A stretch of DNA of 7,981 nt from Gammaproteobacteria bacterium (GCA_030618475.1 JAUXDG010000118.1:1-7981), one strand, 5' to 3'; positions 1 to 7,507 are shown, numbered from the stretch's first letter. The notes: generated by a model from the letters alone, not told the origin. A program made the numbers and translations.

Positions 1-235
1 CCCCACCCACTGGCGGCGTTCGACCTGACTGTTGAACGCCGCCCGCCAGTGCCCGGCCACAGGAAAGCCCAGCCGGTAAGCGAGAAGCGCAGGAAGTCGG
101 ACCTGGATCTGTCGCTCGCCAGCTGCGGGCTAACCGGGCTGCTTTCGAGCCTGTTCAATCGGCAATGACTGTCGTTTCTTATAATGGGCTGTTTTAGTAT
201 GATGAGGACACGCGTTGTAAAATCCCGATAGGATC
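1..235. other. Leader region upstream of the sucrose operon, with GC-rich hairpin
   Basis: No gene can be identified here with confidence. Positions 9-50 form a strong GC-rich hairpin: 9-15 can pair with 44-50 and 16-21 with 34-39, leaving 40-43 bulged. An alternative fold pairs 12-21 with 34-43. No T-run follows, so it is not a classical intrinsic terminator for the + strand. The frame starting at base 1 stays open for 55 codons until TGA at 166-168. It could be the 3' end of an upstream gene, but the residues match no family I recognise, and GC-rich DNA often stays open by chance. The stretch from about 170 to 235 is AT-richer and holds the probable promoter and start region of sps. Confidence 0.4.
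180..185 (+). promoter_or_regulatory. Candidate -10 box for the sucrose operon
   Basis: TATAAT at 180-185 is a perfect sigma-70 -10 hexamer, lying 53 nt before the sps start in a locally AT-rich patch. No good -35 box lies at the usual 16-18 nt spacing. The nearest partial match, TTCAAT at 154-159, is 20 nt away, so the promoter may need an activator or another sigma factor. Transcription would begin near 191-193 and give a leader of about 45 nt. No specific operator could be identified. Confidence 0.45.
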
Positions 236-238
236 GTG

Positions 239-2443
239 ATGGATTATGAAGCAGAGAATGGCCAAAACAGCCAGAAAGACGATAAGAAAAACGAGGGTCT
301 CTTTTTACTGCTAATCAGTGTTCATGGCTTGATCCGGGGGGAGAACCTGGAGCTTGGCCGGGATGCCGATACCGGCGGCCAGATCAAGTATGCACTGGAG
401 CTCACCCGCGCCCTGGCGCAGCAGCCCGAGGTCGCGCAAGTGGTTCTTCTGACAAGGCGGATCGAGGATGCGCAGATCGACGATGATTATGCGCAGGCAG
501 TTGAAGAACTGGGTAACGGTGCGCGGATCGTTCGGCTCGACGCGGGCCCGGCAGACTACCTGCCCAAAGAAGCACTCTGGGATCATCTGGACACCTTTAC
601 TGACAATGCGCTGACTTACCTTCGTTCCATCGGCGAAGCCCCTGACCTTGTTCACAGTCATTATGCAGACGGAGGCTATGTCGGCAGCCGCCTGTCGCAC
701 CAGCTTGGCATTCCCCTGATCCACACTGGTCATTCGCTCGGTCGGGTCAAACGCCGACGCCTGCTGGCAGCCGGTCTCGATTCCACGACAATCGAACAGC
801 GTTACTGCATGTCGCGACGCATCGAAGCCGAAGAGCAGACACTGGCCAGTGCCGAACGGGTTATCACCAGCACCTCCCAGGAAATTGAGCAGCAATACGA
901 ACTCTATGACCATTACCAACCGGAACAGATGCGCGTCATTCCGCCGGGCACGGATCTGCTCCACTTCCACCCGCCACAGGGCGATGAGTGGCAAAACCCT
1001 ATTGCAGAGGAAATCTGCCGTTTCCTCCGCGACCCTCAAAAACCCATCATCCTGGCGCTGTCACGCCCTGACACGCGCAAGAACATCGGCGCTCTTGTCA
1101 CCGCTTTTGGAGAATCCGAGGAGCTGCAGACTGCGGCCAACCTGCTGGTAGTGGCTGGCAACCGGGATGACATTTCGGAGCTGGACGAGGGGGCGCAGGA
1201 AGTTTTGACCGACCTGCTGCTGCTCATCGACCGTTACGACCTGTATGGTAAAGTAGCCTACCCGAAACATCATGGCTCGGAAGATGTACCGCTGATCTAT
1301 CGCCTTGCAGCGGCTTCCGGAGGCGTGTTCGTCAACCCGGCATTGACAGAACCTTTCGGCTTGACACTGATTGAAGCCGCGGCCAGCGGGCTGCCTATCG
1401 TAGCAACGGAAGACGGTGGCCCACGCGATATCATTTCCAATTGCGAAAACGGGCTGCTCATCGACCCCCTGGATACATCAACAATCACTGACGCCCTGCT
1501 GCAGGTACTGTCTGACTGGGAAGGCTGGCAACAAAAGTCGTCCAACGGCCTGCAGGGCGTACGCGAACATTACTCATGGCAAGCCCACGCTGTTCGCTAC
1601 CTGGAAGTGGTTCGTCCCATCATAGATAAAACCGAGGCACTGGTTCGCCAACCGCCTCGCACACGCCGTGCGATGCTGTACCACGACAGGGCTATTATTA
1701 CCGACCTCGACCAGAACCTGCTCGGCGACCCGAAGTCCCTCGCGATACTCGTCAAAGTCCTTCGCGAAAACCGGAAATGTGCCACCTTTGGTATTGCCAC
1801 CGGCCGGCGCCTGGAATCGGCGCTGAAAGTGATGAAACAATACGGCATTCTCGAACCCGATGTGCTGATTACAAGTGGTGGCACTGAAATCCATTACGCC
1901 CCCAAACTGACACAGGACAGGGGCTGGCCGCGACACATCGAATACCACTGGGCACCCAGCGCTGTACGCCGTGTGCTGGACCAACTGCCGGGACTTGAAC
2001 TGCAGCCCAGAACGGAGCAGAGCCGCTTCAAAATCAGCTATTATATTGACCCTCGAAATGCACCCGGTCTGGATGAAATCAACAAGCTGCTTCATCAGGA
2101 AGAGCTGTCCGTCACTGTCAACCTCTCTTTCGGCCAGTTTCTGGACGTATTACCGATCAGGGCGTCGAAGGGGTTCGCACTCCGCTACTTTGCACACCGT
2201 TGGGACATTCCTCTGGAACATGTGCTGGCCGCGGGCGGTTCGGGAGCTGATGAAGACATGATGCGCGGCAATACCCTGGCCGCCGTCGTCGCCAACCGCC
2301 ACGACGAGGAGCTGTCGCAGCTGGTTGATATGGATCGTATCTACTTCGCCAAACAATCGTACGCCGGAGGAATTCTCGAGGCTCTGGACCATTACGACTT
2401 CTACAATAACTGTACCGTACCAAGCGCTGATGGAACCGTATGA
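239..2443 (+). CDS. sps: Sucrose-phosphate synthase with C-terminal degenerate phosphatase-like domain
   Basis: This enzyme transfers glucose from a nucleotide-sugar to fructose 6-phosphate, giving sucrose 6-phosphate, in the cytoplasm. Residues are numbered from the alternative GTG at 236. The ATG at 239 is preferred because AGGA at 230-233 sits 5 nt before it but only 2 nt before the GTG. Residues about 22-460 form a GT-B glycosyltransferase of family 4 (GT4). The ISVHGLIRG motif and DTGGQ (45-49) closely resemble plant SPS. Other marks are HTGHSLGR (163-170), R277/K282 and the E-x7-E pair E372/E380. Residues about 480-720 form a HAD phosphatase-like domain with D490-L-D492, T522 and K645. 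Its motif IV reads GGSGAD (667-672) instead of GDSGND, so the metal-binding Asp is Gly668, and motif I has Asn494 instead of Thr. It therefore probably lacks phosphatase activity. The stop overlaps spp by 4 nt (ATGA), implying coupled translation. Confidence 0.95.
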   Translation: MDYEAENGQNSQKDDKKNEGLFLLLISVHGLIRGENLELGRDADTGGQIKYALELTRALAQQPEVAQVVLLTRRIEDAQIDDDYAQAVEELGNGARIVRLDAGPADYLPKEALWDHLDTFTDNALTYLRSIGEAPDLVHSHYADGGYVGSRLSHQLGIPLIHTGHSLGRVKRRRLLAAGLDSTTIEQRYCMSRRIEAEEQTLASAERVITSTSQEIEQQYELYDHYQPEQMRVIPPGTDLLHFHPPQGDEWQNPIAEEICRFLRDPQKPIILALSRPDTRKNIGALVTAFGESEELQTAANLLVVAGNRDDISELDEGAQEVLTDLLLLIDRYDLYGKVAYPKHHGSEDVPLIYRLAAASGGVFVNPALTEPFGLTLIEAAASGLPIVATEDGGPRDIISNCENGLLIDPLDTSTITDALLQVLSDWEGWQQKSSNGLQGVREHYSWQAHAVRYLEVVRPIIDKTEALVRQPPRTRRAMLYHDRAIITDLDQNLLGDPKSLAILVKVLRENRKCATFGIATGRRLESALKVMKQYGILEPDVLITSGGTEIHYAPKLTQDRGWPRHIEYHWAPSAVRRVLDQLPGLELQPRTEQSRFKISYYIDPRNAPGLDEINKLLHQEELSVTVNLSFGQFLDVLPIRASKGFALRYFAHRWDIPLEHVLAAGGSGADEDMMRGNTLAAVVANRHDEELSQLVDMDRIYFAKQSYAGGILEALDHYDFYNNCTVPSADGTV

Positions 2444-3309
2444 ATCAACCCAAACTTCTATTATGTACGGATCTCGACCGCACCCTGCTTCCGAATGGGA
2501 CACAGTCTGAATCTCCTCAGGCAAGACAATATTTCACCCGACTGACCGAACGTCCGGACGTTACGCTGGTGTATGTCACCGGACGCCATAAGCTGCTCGT
2601 GCAGCAAGCGATCAAATGCTACTGCCTGCCCCAACCCGACATGGTAATCAGTGACGTCGGCACTAAAATCTATGATCTGCGCACCGGAGACTGGACGACA
2701 TGGCGGGATTGGGAGAAGGAAATCACGCCTGACTGGGCTGGGCAGACCCATGCGGACCTGTGCGAGCTGTTTCACGACCTCACGCCGCTGAATCTGCAAG
2801 AACGCGAAAAGCAGAACACTCATAAGGTGAGCTATTATGTCTCCCTGTACGAAGACAAAGATAAATTGATCCAGAAAATGGACGAACGTCTGACGCAACG
2901 CGGTATTAACGCCAGCCTGATCTGGAGTATCGACGAACCCACTGCAGTCGGGTTGCTTGATGTTCTGCCACGTGGTGCCACCAAGTTGCATGCCATCGAA
3001 TTTCTTCGAGAACGGCTGGACTATGCGCTGACTGAAACAGTGTTTGCCGGCGATTCGGGAAACGATCTGCCAGTACTCACCAGCAGATTACCGGCGGTGC
3101 TGGTTCTGAACGCAGCAGAAACGGTTCGTGAAGCAGCCAGGGCGGGAGCAGAACGATCAGCTAATCTCGACGCGATCTATTTTGCCAAAGGTGGCTTTCT
3201 GGGCATGAACGGCAACTACAGCGCCGGCATCCTGGAGGGCGTCGCCCACTACCGGCCCGAACTGCGATCATGGCTTCAGGAATCAGGTGGGGCTGAATAT
3301 GCCGATTAA
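2440..3309 (+). CDS. spp: Sucrose-6-phosphate phosphatase (HAD superfamily)
   Basis: It removes the phosphate from sucrose 6-phosphate, the irreversible last step of sucrose synthesis. The 289-residue protein is a single HAD domain of the Cof/SPP type. All catalytic motifs are present: DLDRT (11-15, nucleophile D11 and acid/base D13), T47 in VTGR (motif II), K182 (motif III) and GDSGND (204-209, Mg-binding D205 and D209). The cap between motifs II and III carries DVGTKIY, the sugar-phosphate loop typical of SPP, and the C-terminal AGILEGVAHY is also typical. The start overlaps the sps stop by 4 nt with only a weak ribosome-binding sequence, so translation is probably coupled. Because the phosphatase-like tail of SPS has lost key residues, this gene should supply the phosphatase activity. 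It ends 188 nt before sus, with an inverted-repeat element between them. Confidence 0.95.
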   Translation: MNQPKLLLCTDLDRTLLPNGTQSESPQARQYFTRLTERPDVTLVYVTGRHKLLVQQAIKCYCLPQPDMVISDVGTKIYDLRTGDWTTWRDWEKEITPDWAGQTHADLCELFHDLTPLNLQEREKQNTHKVSYYVSLYEDKDKLIQKMDERLTQRGINASLIWSIDEPTAVGLLDVLPRGATKLHAIEFLRERLDYALTETVFAGDSGNDLPVLTSRLPAVLVLNAAETVREAARAGAERSANLDAIYFAKGGFLGMNGNYSAGILEGVAHYRPELRSWLQESGGAEYAD

Positions 3310-3327
3310 TGTCATGACTCGAGCTAT

Positions 3328-3463
3328 TACTAAGGCGTACAGAAGTTGGTCGACATAAGCTTGAGGGACCGTCGGCCGCATGGACGCGGCCGTCGAGCGC
3401 ACAGGGATGTATTCAAAGCGTGTCCAGAAAGCTTATGTCGACCAACTTCTGTACGCCTTAGTA
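3328..3463. repeat. MITE-like element with 35-bp perfect inverted repeats, between spp and sus
   Basis: Bases 3328-3362 are the exact reverse complement of 3429-3463: 35 bp without mismatch, enclosing 66 nt. The arms begin TACTAAGG and end CCTTAGTA. Since TA is its own complement, this equals 33-bp inverted repeats (3330-3362 and 3429-3461) flanked by a TA on each side, as expected for a TA target duplication of the IS630/Tc1 type. The core folds further: GGAC 3366-3369 with GTCC 3422-3425, CGGCCGC 3373-3379 with GCGGCCG 3386-3392, and a small ACA/TGT hairpin at 3401-3410. It contains no plausible gene. From memory, similar cores occur as dispersed repeats in gammaproteobacteria, but this was not checked. 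No T-run follows, so a terminator role is unlikely, though a transcript would fold into a very stable structure upstream of sus. Confidence 0.85.
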
Positions 3464-3497
3464 TCTTCACCGCAGTACTTTTGGAACTGCCTGCCTC

Positions 3498-5903
3498 ATG
3501 AACGGACGAATTCATCCTCTGCGGGACGCCGCAAGCTATGCCAAAAGTCACCGTAACGAACTGTTTAACTTTCTGCATCAGTTGAGGACGCTGAAACAGC
3601 GGTTCCTGTTACGCAGCAGTATCCAGGACGTCTTTGAGCTCGTCTGCAGCGAAGACGAATCCGCTACGCTACGCACAAGCCCCATAGCCACAGTGGTCGA
3701 CTGGTGCCAGGAAGCGGCGATGGACGATGCCTGGATCTGTTTTGCCTTGCGCCTGCGGGTAGCGCGCTGGATGTATGTCCGCATTCATCCTGAAACACTG
3801 GACATGGAGACCATCGGCGTGTCCGAATTCCTGGCATTCAAGGAAAGGCTTGCCACCGGTGGTCCCGACAATCAATGGATGCTGGAAGTGGATCTGGAAC
3901 CCTTCTCGCGCGAGTTCTATAAGCTGCACGAATCAGAATCAATCGGTCGCGGCGTCGAATTCCTCAATCGCCGCCTGTCAAGCCAGCTATTCCAGGATCT
4001 CGGAAAAGGCGACCAGAAACTGCTGGATTTTCTCCGCGTGCACAAATACCGCAGTCAGCAGTTGATGCTCAATGACGATGTGGAAAGCGTCTCCGACCTG
4101 CGCAAGGCCCTGCGCCAGGCTGAGACACTTCTGCGCAAGCTGAACCAGGAAATACCCTGGGATAGCGTTGCCCATGATCTTCGCTCAACCGGTTTCGAGC
4201 CCGGTTGGGGAGACAAGGTTGCACGTATCCGCGAATCCATGCGCCTGTTGCTGGATATCCTGGAGGCACCCTCCCCGGCGGCACTGGAACTGTTCCTCGG
4301 ACGGGTACCGATGATCTTTTCCCTGGCGATCCTCTCACCGCACGGGTATTTCGGCCAATCGAACGTCCTCGGGCGTCCCGACACCGGTGGCCAGGTCGTC
4401 TACATCCTCGACCAGGTACGGGCACTGGAACGCGAAATGCGGCGGCGCCTGCATGAACAGGGCATCAACATCGAACCGCAGATCGTGGTCCTTAGCCGAC
4501 TGATTCCGGAGGCTGAAGGTACCACCTGCGACCAGCGCATCGAGGAGATCTCCGGCACCAATAACGCACGCATCCTGCGCGTGCCCTTCCGCAACGCAGG
4601 CGGTGAGGTGATCCCGCACTGGATATCACGCTTCGAGATCTGGCCGTACCTGGAGCGATACGCGAGCGAAGCGGAACGGGAAATGATCGCTGAACTGAGC
4701 GGTCAACCCGACCTGATTATCGGAAATTATTCTGACGGCAACCTGGTTGCCTCACTGATGTCCCAGCGCCTCGGCATCACCCAGTGCAATATTGCCCACG
4801 CCCTGGAGAAAACCAAATATCTCTACTCTGACCTCTTCTGGCATGACAATGATGCGCACTATCATTTTTCCTGCCAGTTTACCGCCGACCTGATCGCCAT
4901 GAACACCGCGGATTTCATTATTACCAGCACCTACCAGGAGATTGCCGGTACCGACGATACGCTGGGGCAATATGAAAGCCACACCGCGTTCACTATGCCG
5001 GGCCTGTACCGCGTGGTGAACGGCATTGATGTCTACGACCCTAAATTCAATATCGTTTCACCGGGTGCCGACGCCGACGTCTACTTCCCTTATAGCGACA
5101 GCGGAAGGCGCCTGGCCCACCTTGAGCACGATATCGAACAACTGATATATGGTCGGGAGACAGCCGAGAACATCCGCGGCGTGCTTGGCGATACAGACAA
5201 ACCGCTGCTGTTCACCATGGCGCGTCTGGACCACATCAAGAATATCACCGGGCTTGTCGAGTGGTATGGCAGTTCGGCTGAATTACGCGATCGGGTTAAC
5301 CTTCTGGTGATATCCGGACACGTGGATCCGGCACGCTCAAGCGACACAGAAGAACGCGCCCAGATCGAGAAGATGCATGAACTCATGACACGCCATGGCC
5401 TCGATGATCAACTACGCTGGCTGGGCCTGCACCTGGAAAAACCGTTTGCCGGCGAAATCTACCGCTTCGTGGCCGATCATCACGGAGCGTTTGTCCAACC
5501 CGCCCTGTTCGAAGCCTTTGGTCTGACGGTGATTGAAGCCATGAGTTCAGGTTTGCCGACCTTTGCCACCTGTTTCGGTGGTCCGCTGGAAATTATAGAG
5601 GATGGTGTCTCGGGCTTTCATATCGATCCCAACCACGGCGACCAGGCGGCCACCGGCATGGCGGAATTCTTCTACCGCTGCGGACAGCAGGACGACTATT
5701 GGAAGAGTATCTCTGATGCCGGACTGCAACGTGTTGCAGAACGCTATACCTGGGACCGCTATGCGGAAAAGATGATGACCCTGTCGCGCATTTATGGCTT
5801 CTGGAAATACGTGAGCAATCTGGAACGCGCAGAAACCCAGCGCTACCTGCAGATGTTTTACAGCCTCCAGTTCCGGCCGCTTGCGCAACAGCTTGAACGA
5901 TAG
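3498..5903 (+). CDS. sus: Sucrose synthase (GT4 family, bacterial type)
   Basis: It catalyses the reversible reaction sucrose + NDP to NDP-glucose + fructose in the cytoplasm. In vivo it mainly cleaves sucrose and feeds NDP-glucose to polysaccharide or glycogen synthesis. The 801-residue length is normal. Residues 1-265 are the N-terminal regulatory region. The GT-B core follows, with SPHGYFGQSNVLGRPDTGGQ (280-299), H434 in NIAHALEKTKY, R576 and K581 in MARLDHIKN, and E672/E680 in FEAFGLTVIE. Conservation is high and no catalytic residue is missing. At the positions of the plant QN motif that contacts the uracil of UDP (Gln648 and Asn654 of Arabidopsis SUS1) this protein has His645 and Ala651, which suggests ADP is used well. 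The ribosome-binding site is weak (GGA about 12 nt upstream). The MRJP gene follows after 30 nt and probably shares the transcript. Confidence 0.96.
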   Translation: MNGRIHPLRDAASYAKSHRNELFNFLHQLRTLKQRFLLRSSIQDVFELVCSEDESATLRTSPIATVVDWCQEAAMDDAWICFALRLRVARWMYVRIHPETLDMETIGVSEFLAFKERLATGGPDNQWMLEVDLEPFSREFYKLHESESIGRGVEFLNRRLSSQLFQDLGKGDQKLLDFLRVHKYRSQQLMLNDDVESVSDLRKALRQAETLLRKLNQEIPWDSVAHDLRSTGFEPGWGDKVARIRESMRLLLDILEAPSPAALELFLGRVPMIFSLAILSPHGYFGQSNVLGRPDTGGQVVYILDQVRALEREMRRRLHEQGINIEPQIVVLSRLIPEAEGTTCDQRIEEISGTNNARILRVPFRNAGGEVIPHWISRFEIWPYLERYASEAEREMIAELSGQPDLIIGNYSDGNLVASLMSQRLGITQCNIAHALEKTKYLYSDLFWHDNDAHYHFSCQFTADLIAMNTADFIITSTYQEIAGTDDTLGQYESHTAFTMPGLYRVVNGIDVYDPKFNIVSPGADADVYFPYSDSGRRLAHLEHDIEQLIYGRETAENIRGVLGDTDKPLLFTMARLDHIKNITGLVEWYGSSAELRDRVNLLVISGHVDPARSSDTEERAQIEKMHELMTRHGLDDQLRWLGLHLEKPFAGEIYRFVADHHGAFVQPALFEAFGLTVIEAMSSGLPTFATCFGGPLEIIEDGVSGFHIDPNHGDQAATGMAEFFYRCGQQDDYWKSISDAGLQRVAERYTWDRYAEKMMTLSRIYGFWKYVSNLERAETQRYLQMFYSLQFRPLAQQLER

Positions 5904-5933
5904 ACCGCCATCATTTATCTACCGGAGTCAGGT

Positions 5934-7034
5934 ATGTTTTATCCAAGACAAGCATGGATCGTTTTCCTACATAGCCTTGTTGTTCTGCTGTTGTCCGCTT
6001 GCGGCCGGGTGCCGGAGCTGAATGTCGTTGCCACACTGGATGAGGTGCCCGGAAATATTACCGTAACGCCGGATAAGCGGATTATATTCAGCCTTCACCA
6101 GTTTTTCTCGCCGGACTGGCGCGTTGCGGAATGGACGCAACAGGGTATTAAGCCATTCCCGAATCCAGGTATCGCTTCCGCAAATGATCCCGATATCACC
6201 CTGCACTCGGTGCTGGGACTTCAAAGTGACAGCAAAGGCATTGTGTGGATGCTGGATAACGGCATGCGCGCTAGTGAGACACCGAAGCTGGTCGCCTGGG
6301 ATACGCGGCAGAACAAATTACATAAAGTCATTATGTTGCCCGACCCCACCACACCAGCCGATGCCTTTGTCAACGACCTGGCCGTCGACGAAACGCACAA
6401 CAGCATCTATATTACCGACCCGGCCGGCGGCGACAACGCAGCCCTGATTGTTGTCGATATCAGCAGCGGTGACGCCAGGCGCGTGTTGCAGGGTCACCAG
6501 AGCGTGGTGCCGGAAGAGTTGGATTTGATCATTGCTGGCGAAGCGCTCGAGATCAGGCAAGCGGATGGTTCTACTGTCCGTCCACGGGTCGGGGCCAACC
6601 CCATTGCCCTGGGTACCAGTAACGAATGGTTGTATTACGGACCGATGCACGGCACCTCCCTGTATCGCATTCGTGTCAACGATCTGCTGGATCGGGAGAT
6701 CGAAGCCGAGGCGCTGGCTGACAAGGTGGAACGTTACGGACGCAAACCGATCAGCGATGGCATATCAATCGATAGTGACGGCAATGTCTATATTACCGAT
6801 CTGGCAAACAATGCCATTGGAGTGATCGATCATTCACGGGAATATCGCATTTATATCACGGACGAACGCCTGTCATGGCCGGATGCACTCAGCTTCGGCC
6901 CCGATGACAGACTGTATACCGTGAGTAATCAACTGCACAAATCGGCGCTGTTACATGGCGGTGAGGAAACCGCAAAGCCACCCTATTATATCTTTTCCTT
7001 TACACCACTGGCGGCTGGCGTGAGCGGTCGTTGA
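5934..7034 (+). CDS. Major royal jelly protein/Yellow family lipoprotein (beta-propeller)
   Basis: The first 23 residues form a lipoprotein signal: a short charged start, a hydrophobic stretch (about 8-20) and the lipobox LSAC with Cys23. The mature protein is therefore probably lipid-anchored in the envelope. The rest matches the bacterial branch of the MRJP/Yellow family, a six-bladed beta-propeller. Hallmarks are VPGNITVTPD (38-47), SLHQF (53-57), LGLQSDSKGIVWMLDNG (94-110), NDLAVD (147-152), ITDPAGGDNAALIVVD (160-175), NPIAL (222-226), WLYYGPMHGTSLYRI (232-246) and SDGISIDSDGNVYITDL (274-290). Length is normal for the family. The bacterial function is unknown; the fold suggests a lactonase-like or sugar-binding role, but no reaction can be assigned. 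The start is supported by GGAG at 5924-5927, 6 nt upstream. The 30-nt gap after sus, with no terminator, suggests co-transcription, which hints at a link to extracytoplasmic sugar metabolism. Confidence 0.9.
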   Translation: MFYPRQAWIVFLHSLVVLLLSACGRVPELNVVATLDEVPGNITVTPDKRIIFSLHQFFSPDWRVAEWTQQGIKPFPNPGIASANDPDITLHSVLGLQSDSKGIVWMLDNGMRASETPKLVAWDTRQNKLHKVIMLPDPTTPADAFVNDLAVDETHNSIYITDPAGGDNAALIVVDISSGDARRVLQGHQSVVPEELDLIIAGEALEIRQADGSTVRPRVGANPIALGTSNEWLYYGPMHGTSLYRIRVNDLLDREIEAEALADKVERYGRKPISDGISIDSDGNVYITDLANNAIGVIDHSREYRIYITDERLSWPDALSFGPDDRLYTVSNQLHKSALLHGGEETAKPPYYIFSFTPLAAGVSGR

Positions 7035-7129
7035 AAAAAGACGCCAGCCGTAGCTGGCGTTCGACAACCGGCCAGCTAAGAAACGCGCTGACCTCTGCCT
7101 CTGCCATATCATGCGGATGGCGTTTTTTT
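7035..7129. terminator. Nested hairpin region ending in a T-run; probable terminator of the sucrose operon
   Basis: Just after the MRJP stop codon an A-run (7034-7039) precedes the hairpin ACGCCAGC/GCTGGCGT (7041-7048 with 7053-7060, loop CGTA). That hairpin lacks a T-run on the + strand, but on the - strand it is followed by six Ts, so alone it would stop leftward transcription. A second, weaker hairpin, GCCAT 7103-7107 with ATGGC 7117-7121, is directly followed by T7 (7123-7129) and fits a rightward intrinsic terminator. The ends can also pair with each other: 7041-7046 with 7118-7123, extended by the A-run against the T-run. GCCAGC at 7071-7076 could compete for pairing with 7053-7058. The region fits termination of the operon, with the exact active fold uncertain. 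Confidence 0.55.
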
Positions 7130-7171
7130 GTAGTACATTAGAATTTAATTTTTAAGGAAAGAGATACGCAC

Positions 7172-7489
7172 ATGACTCAATACATTATTACTTACCTGGG
7201 TGGCGATCAGCCATCTAGCCCAGAGGAAGGTAAGGAACATTTCGCGAAATATAAAGAATGGTTATCTTCATTGGGCGACTCAGCAGTTAGTCCTGCTAAT
7301 CCGTTTAAGAATACGAGCACAGTAAATTCTGACGGTACTGTCACCACTGGGAGCACAACGTCAATGTCTGGTTACACTATAATTGAAGCTGATTCTATGG
7401 ACACGGCACTGGAGATTGCAAAAGCTTGCCCGTTTCTTGATATCGGCGGTTCACTTGAGGTGTCAGAGTTAATACAGATGCCAGGCTAA
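7172..7489 (+). CDS. YCII-related (DGPF-type) small domain protein
   Basis: This 105-residue soluble protein matches the YCII-related family, small ferredoxin-like alpha/beta proteins whose biochemical role is generally unknown. Visible hallmarks are the N-terminal strand MTQYIITYLGG, the helix EHFAKYKEWLSSLGDSAV (22-39), a Gly/Ser/Thr-rich turn with SDGTVTTG (53-60), and the C-terminal block SGYTIIEADSMDTALEIAK (66-84) followed by CPFLDIGGSLEVSEL (86-100). There is no signal peptide or membrane segment. An AAGGA lies at 7154-7158, 13 nt before the ATG, a somewhat long spacing. Base composition is clearly AT-richer than in the sucrose genes, and the gene lies beyond their terminator, so it is probably a separate unit, perhaps acquired. 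An attC-like inverted repeat begins 19 nt after the stop, the layout expected of an integron gene cassette. Confidence 0.85.
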   Translation: MTQYIITYLGGDQPSSPEEGKEHFAKYKEWLSSLGDSAVSPANPFKNTSTVNSDGTVTTGSTTSMSGYTIIEADSMDTALEIAKACPFLDIGGSLEVSELIQMPG

Positions 7490-7507
7490 AAAGAAACAAA
7501 ACAAGGC

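Noticed and set aside
195..200. Second -10 box TAGTAT for sps
   Set aside because: It has no reasonable -35 element at 17 nt and is weaker than the perfect TATAAT just upstream.
311..1039. Long open frame on the minus strand opposite sps (242 codons)
   Set aside because: It lies entirely opposite the well-conserved glycosyltransferase domain and encodes no recognisable family. It is a by-product of GC-rich codon use, as are the other antisense frames in 1574-2095, 2461-2991 and 4335-4619.
3328..3463. The inverted repeat as a Rho-independent terminator or a CRISPR unit
   Set aside because: There is no T-run after the right arm, the arms are far longer than terminator stems, and there is just one inverted pair with no direct repeats and spacers.
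3330..3578. Minus-strand open frame of 82 codons across the inverted-repeat element
   Set aside because: Its C-terminal part is simply the translation of the repeat element and the rest is antisense to the sus start. No ribosome-binding site or family match supports it.
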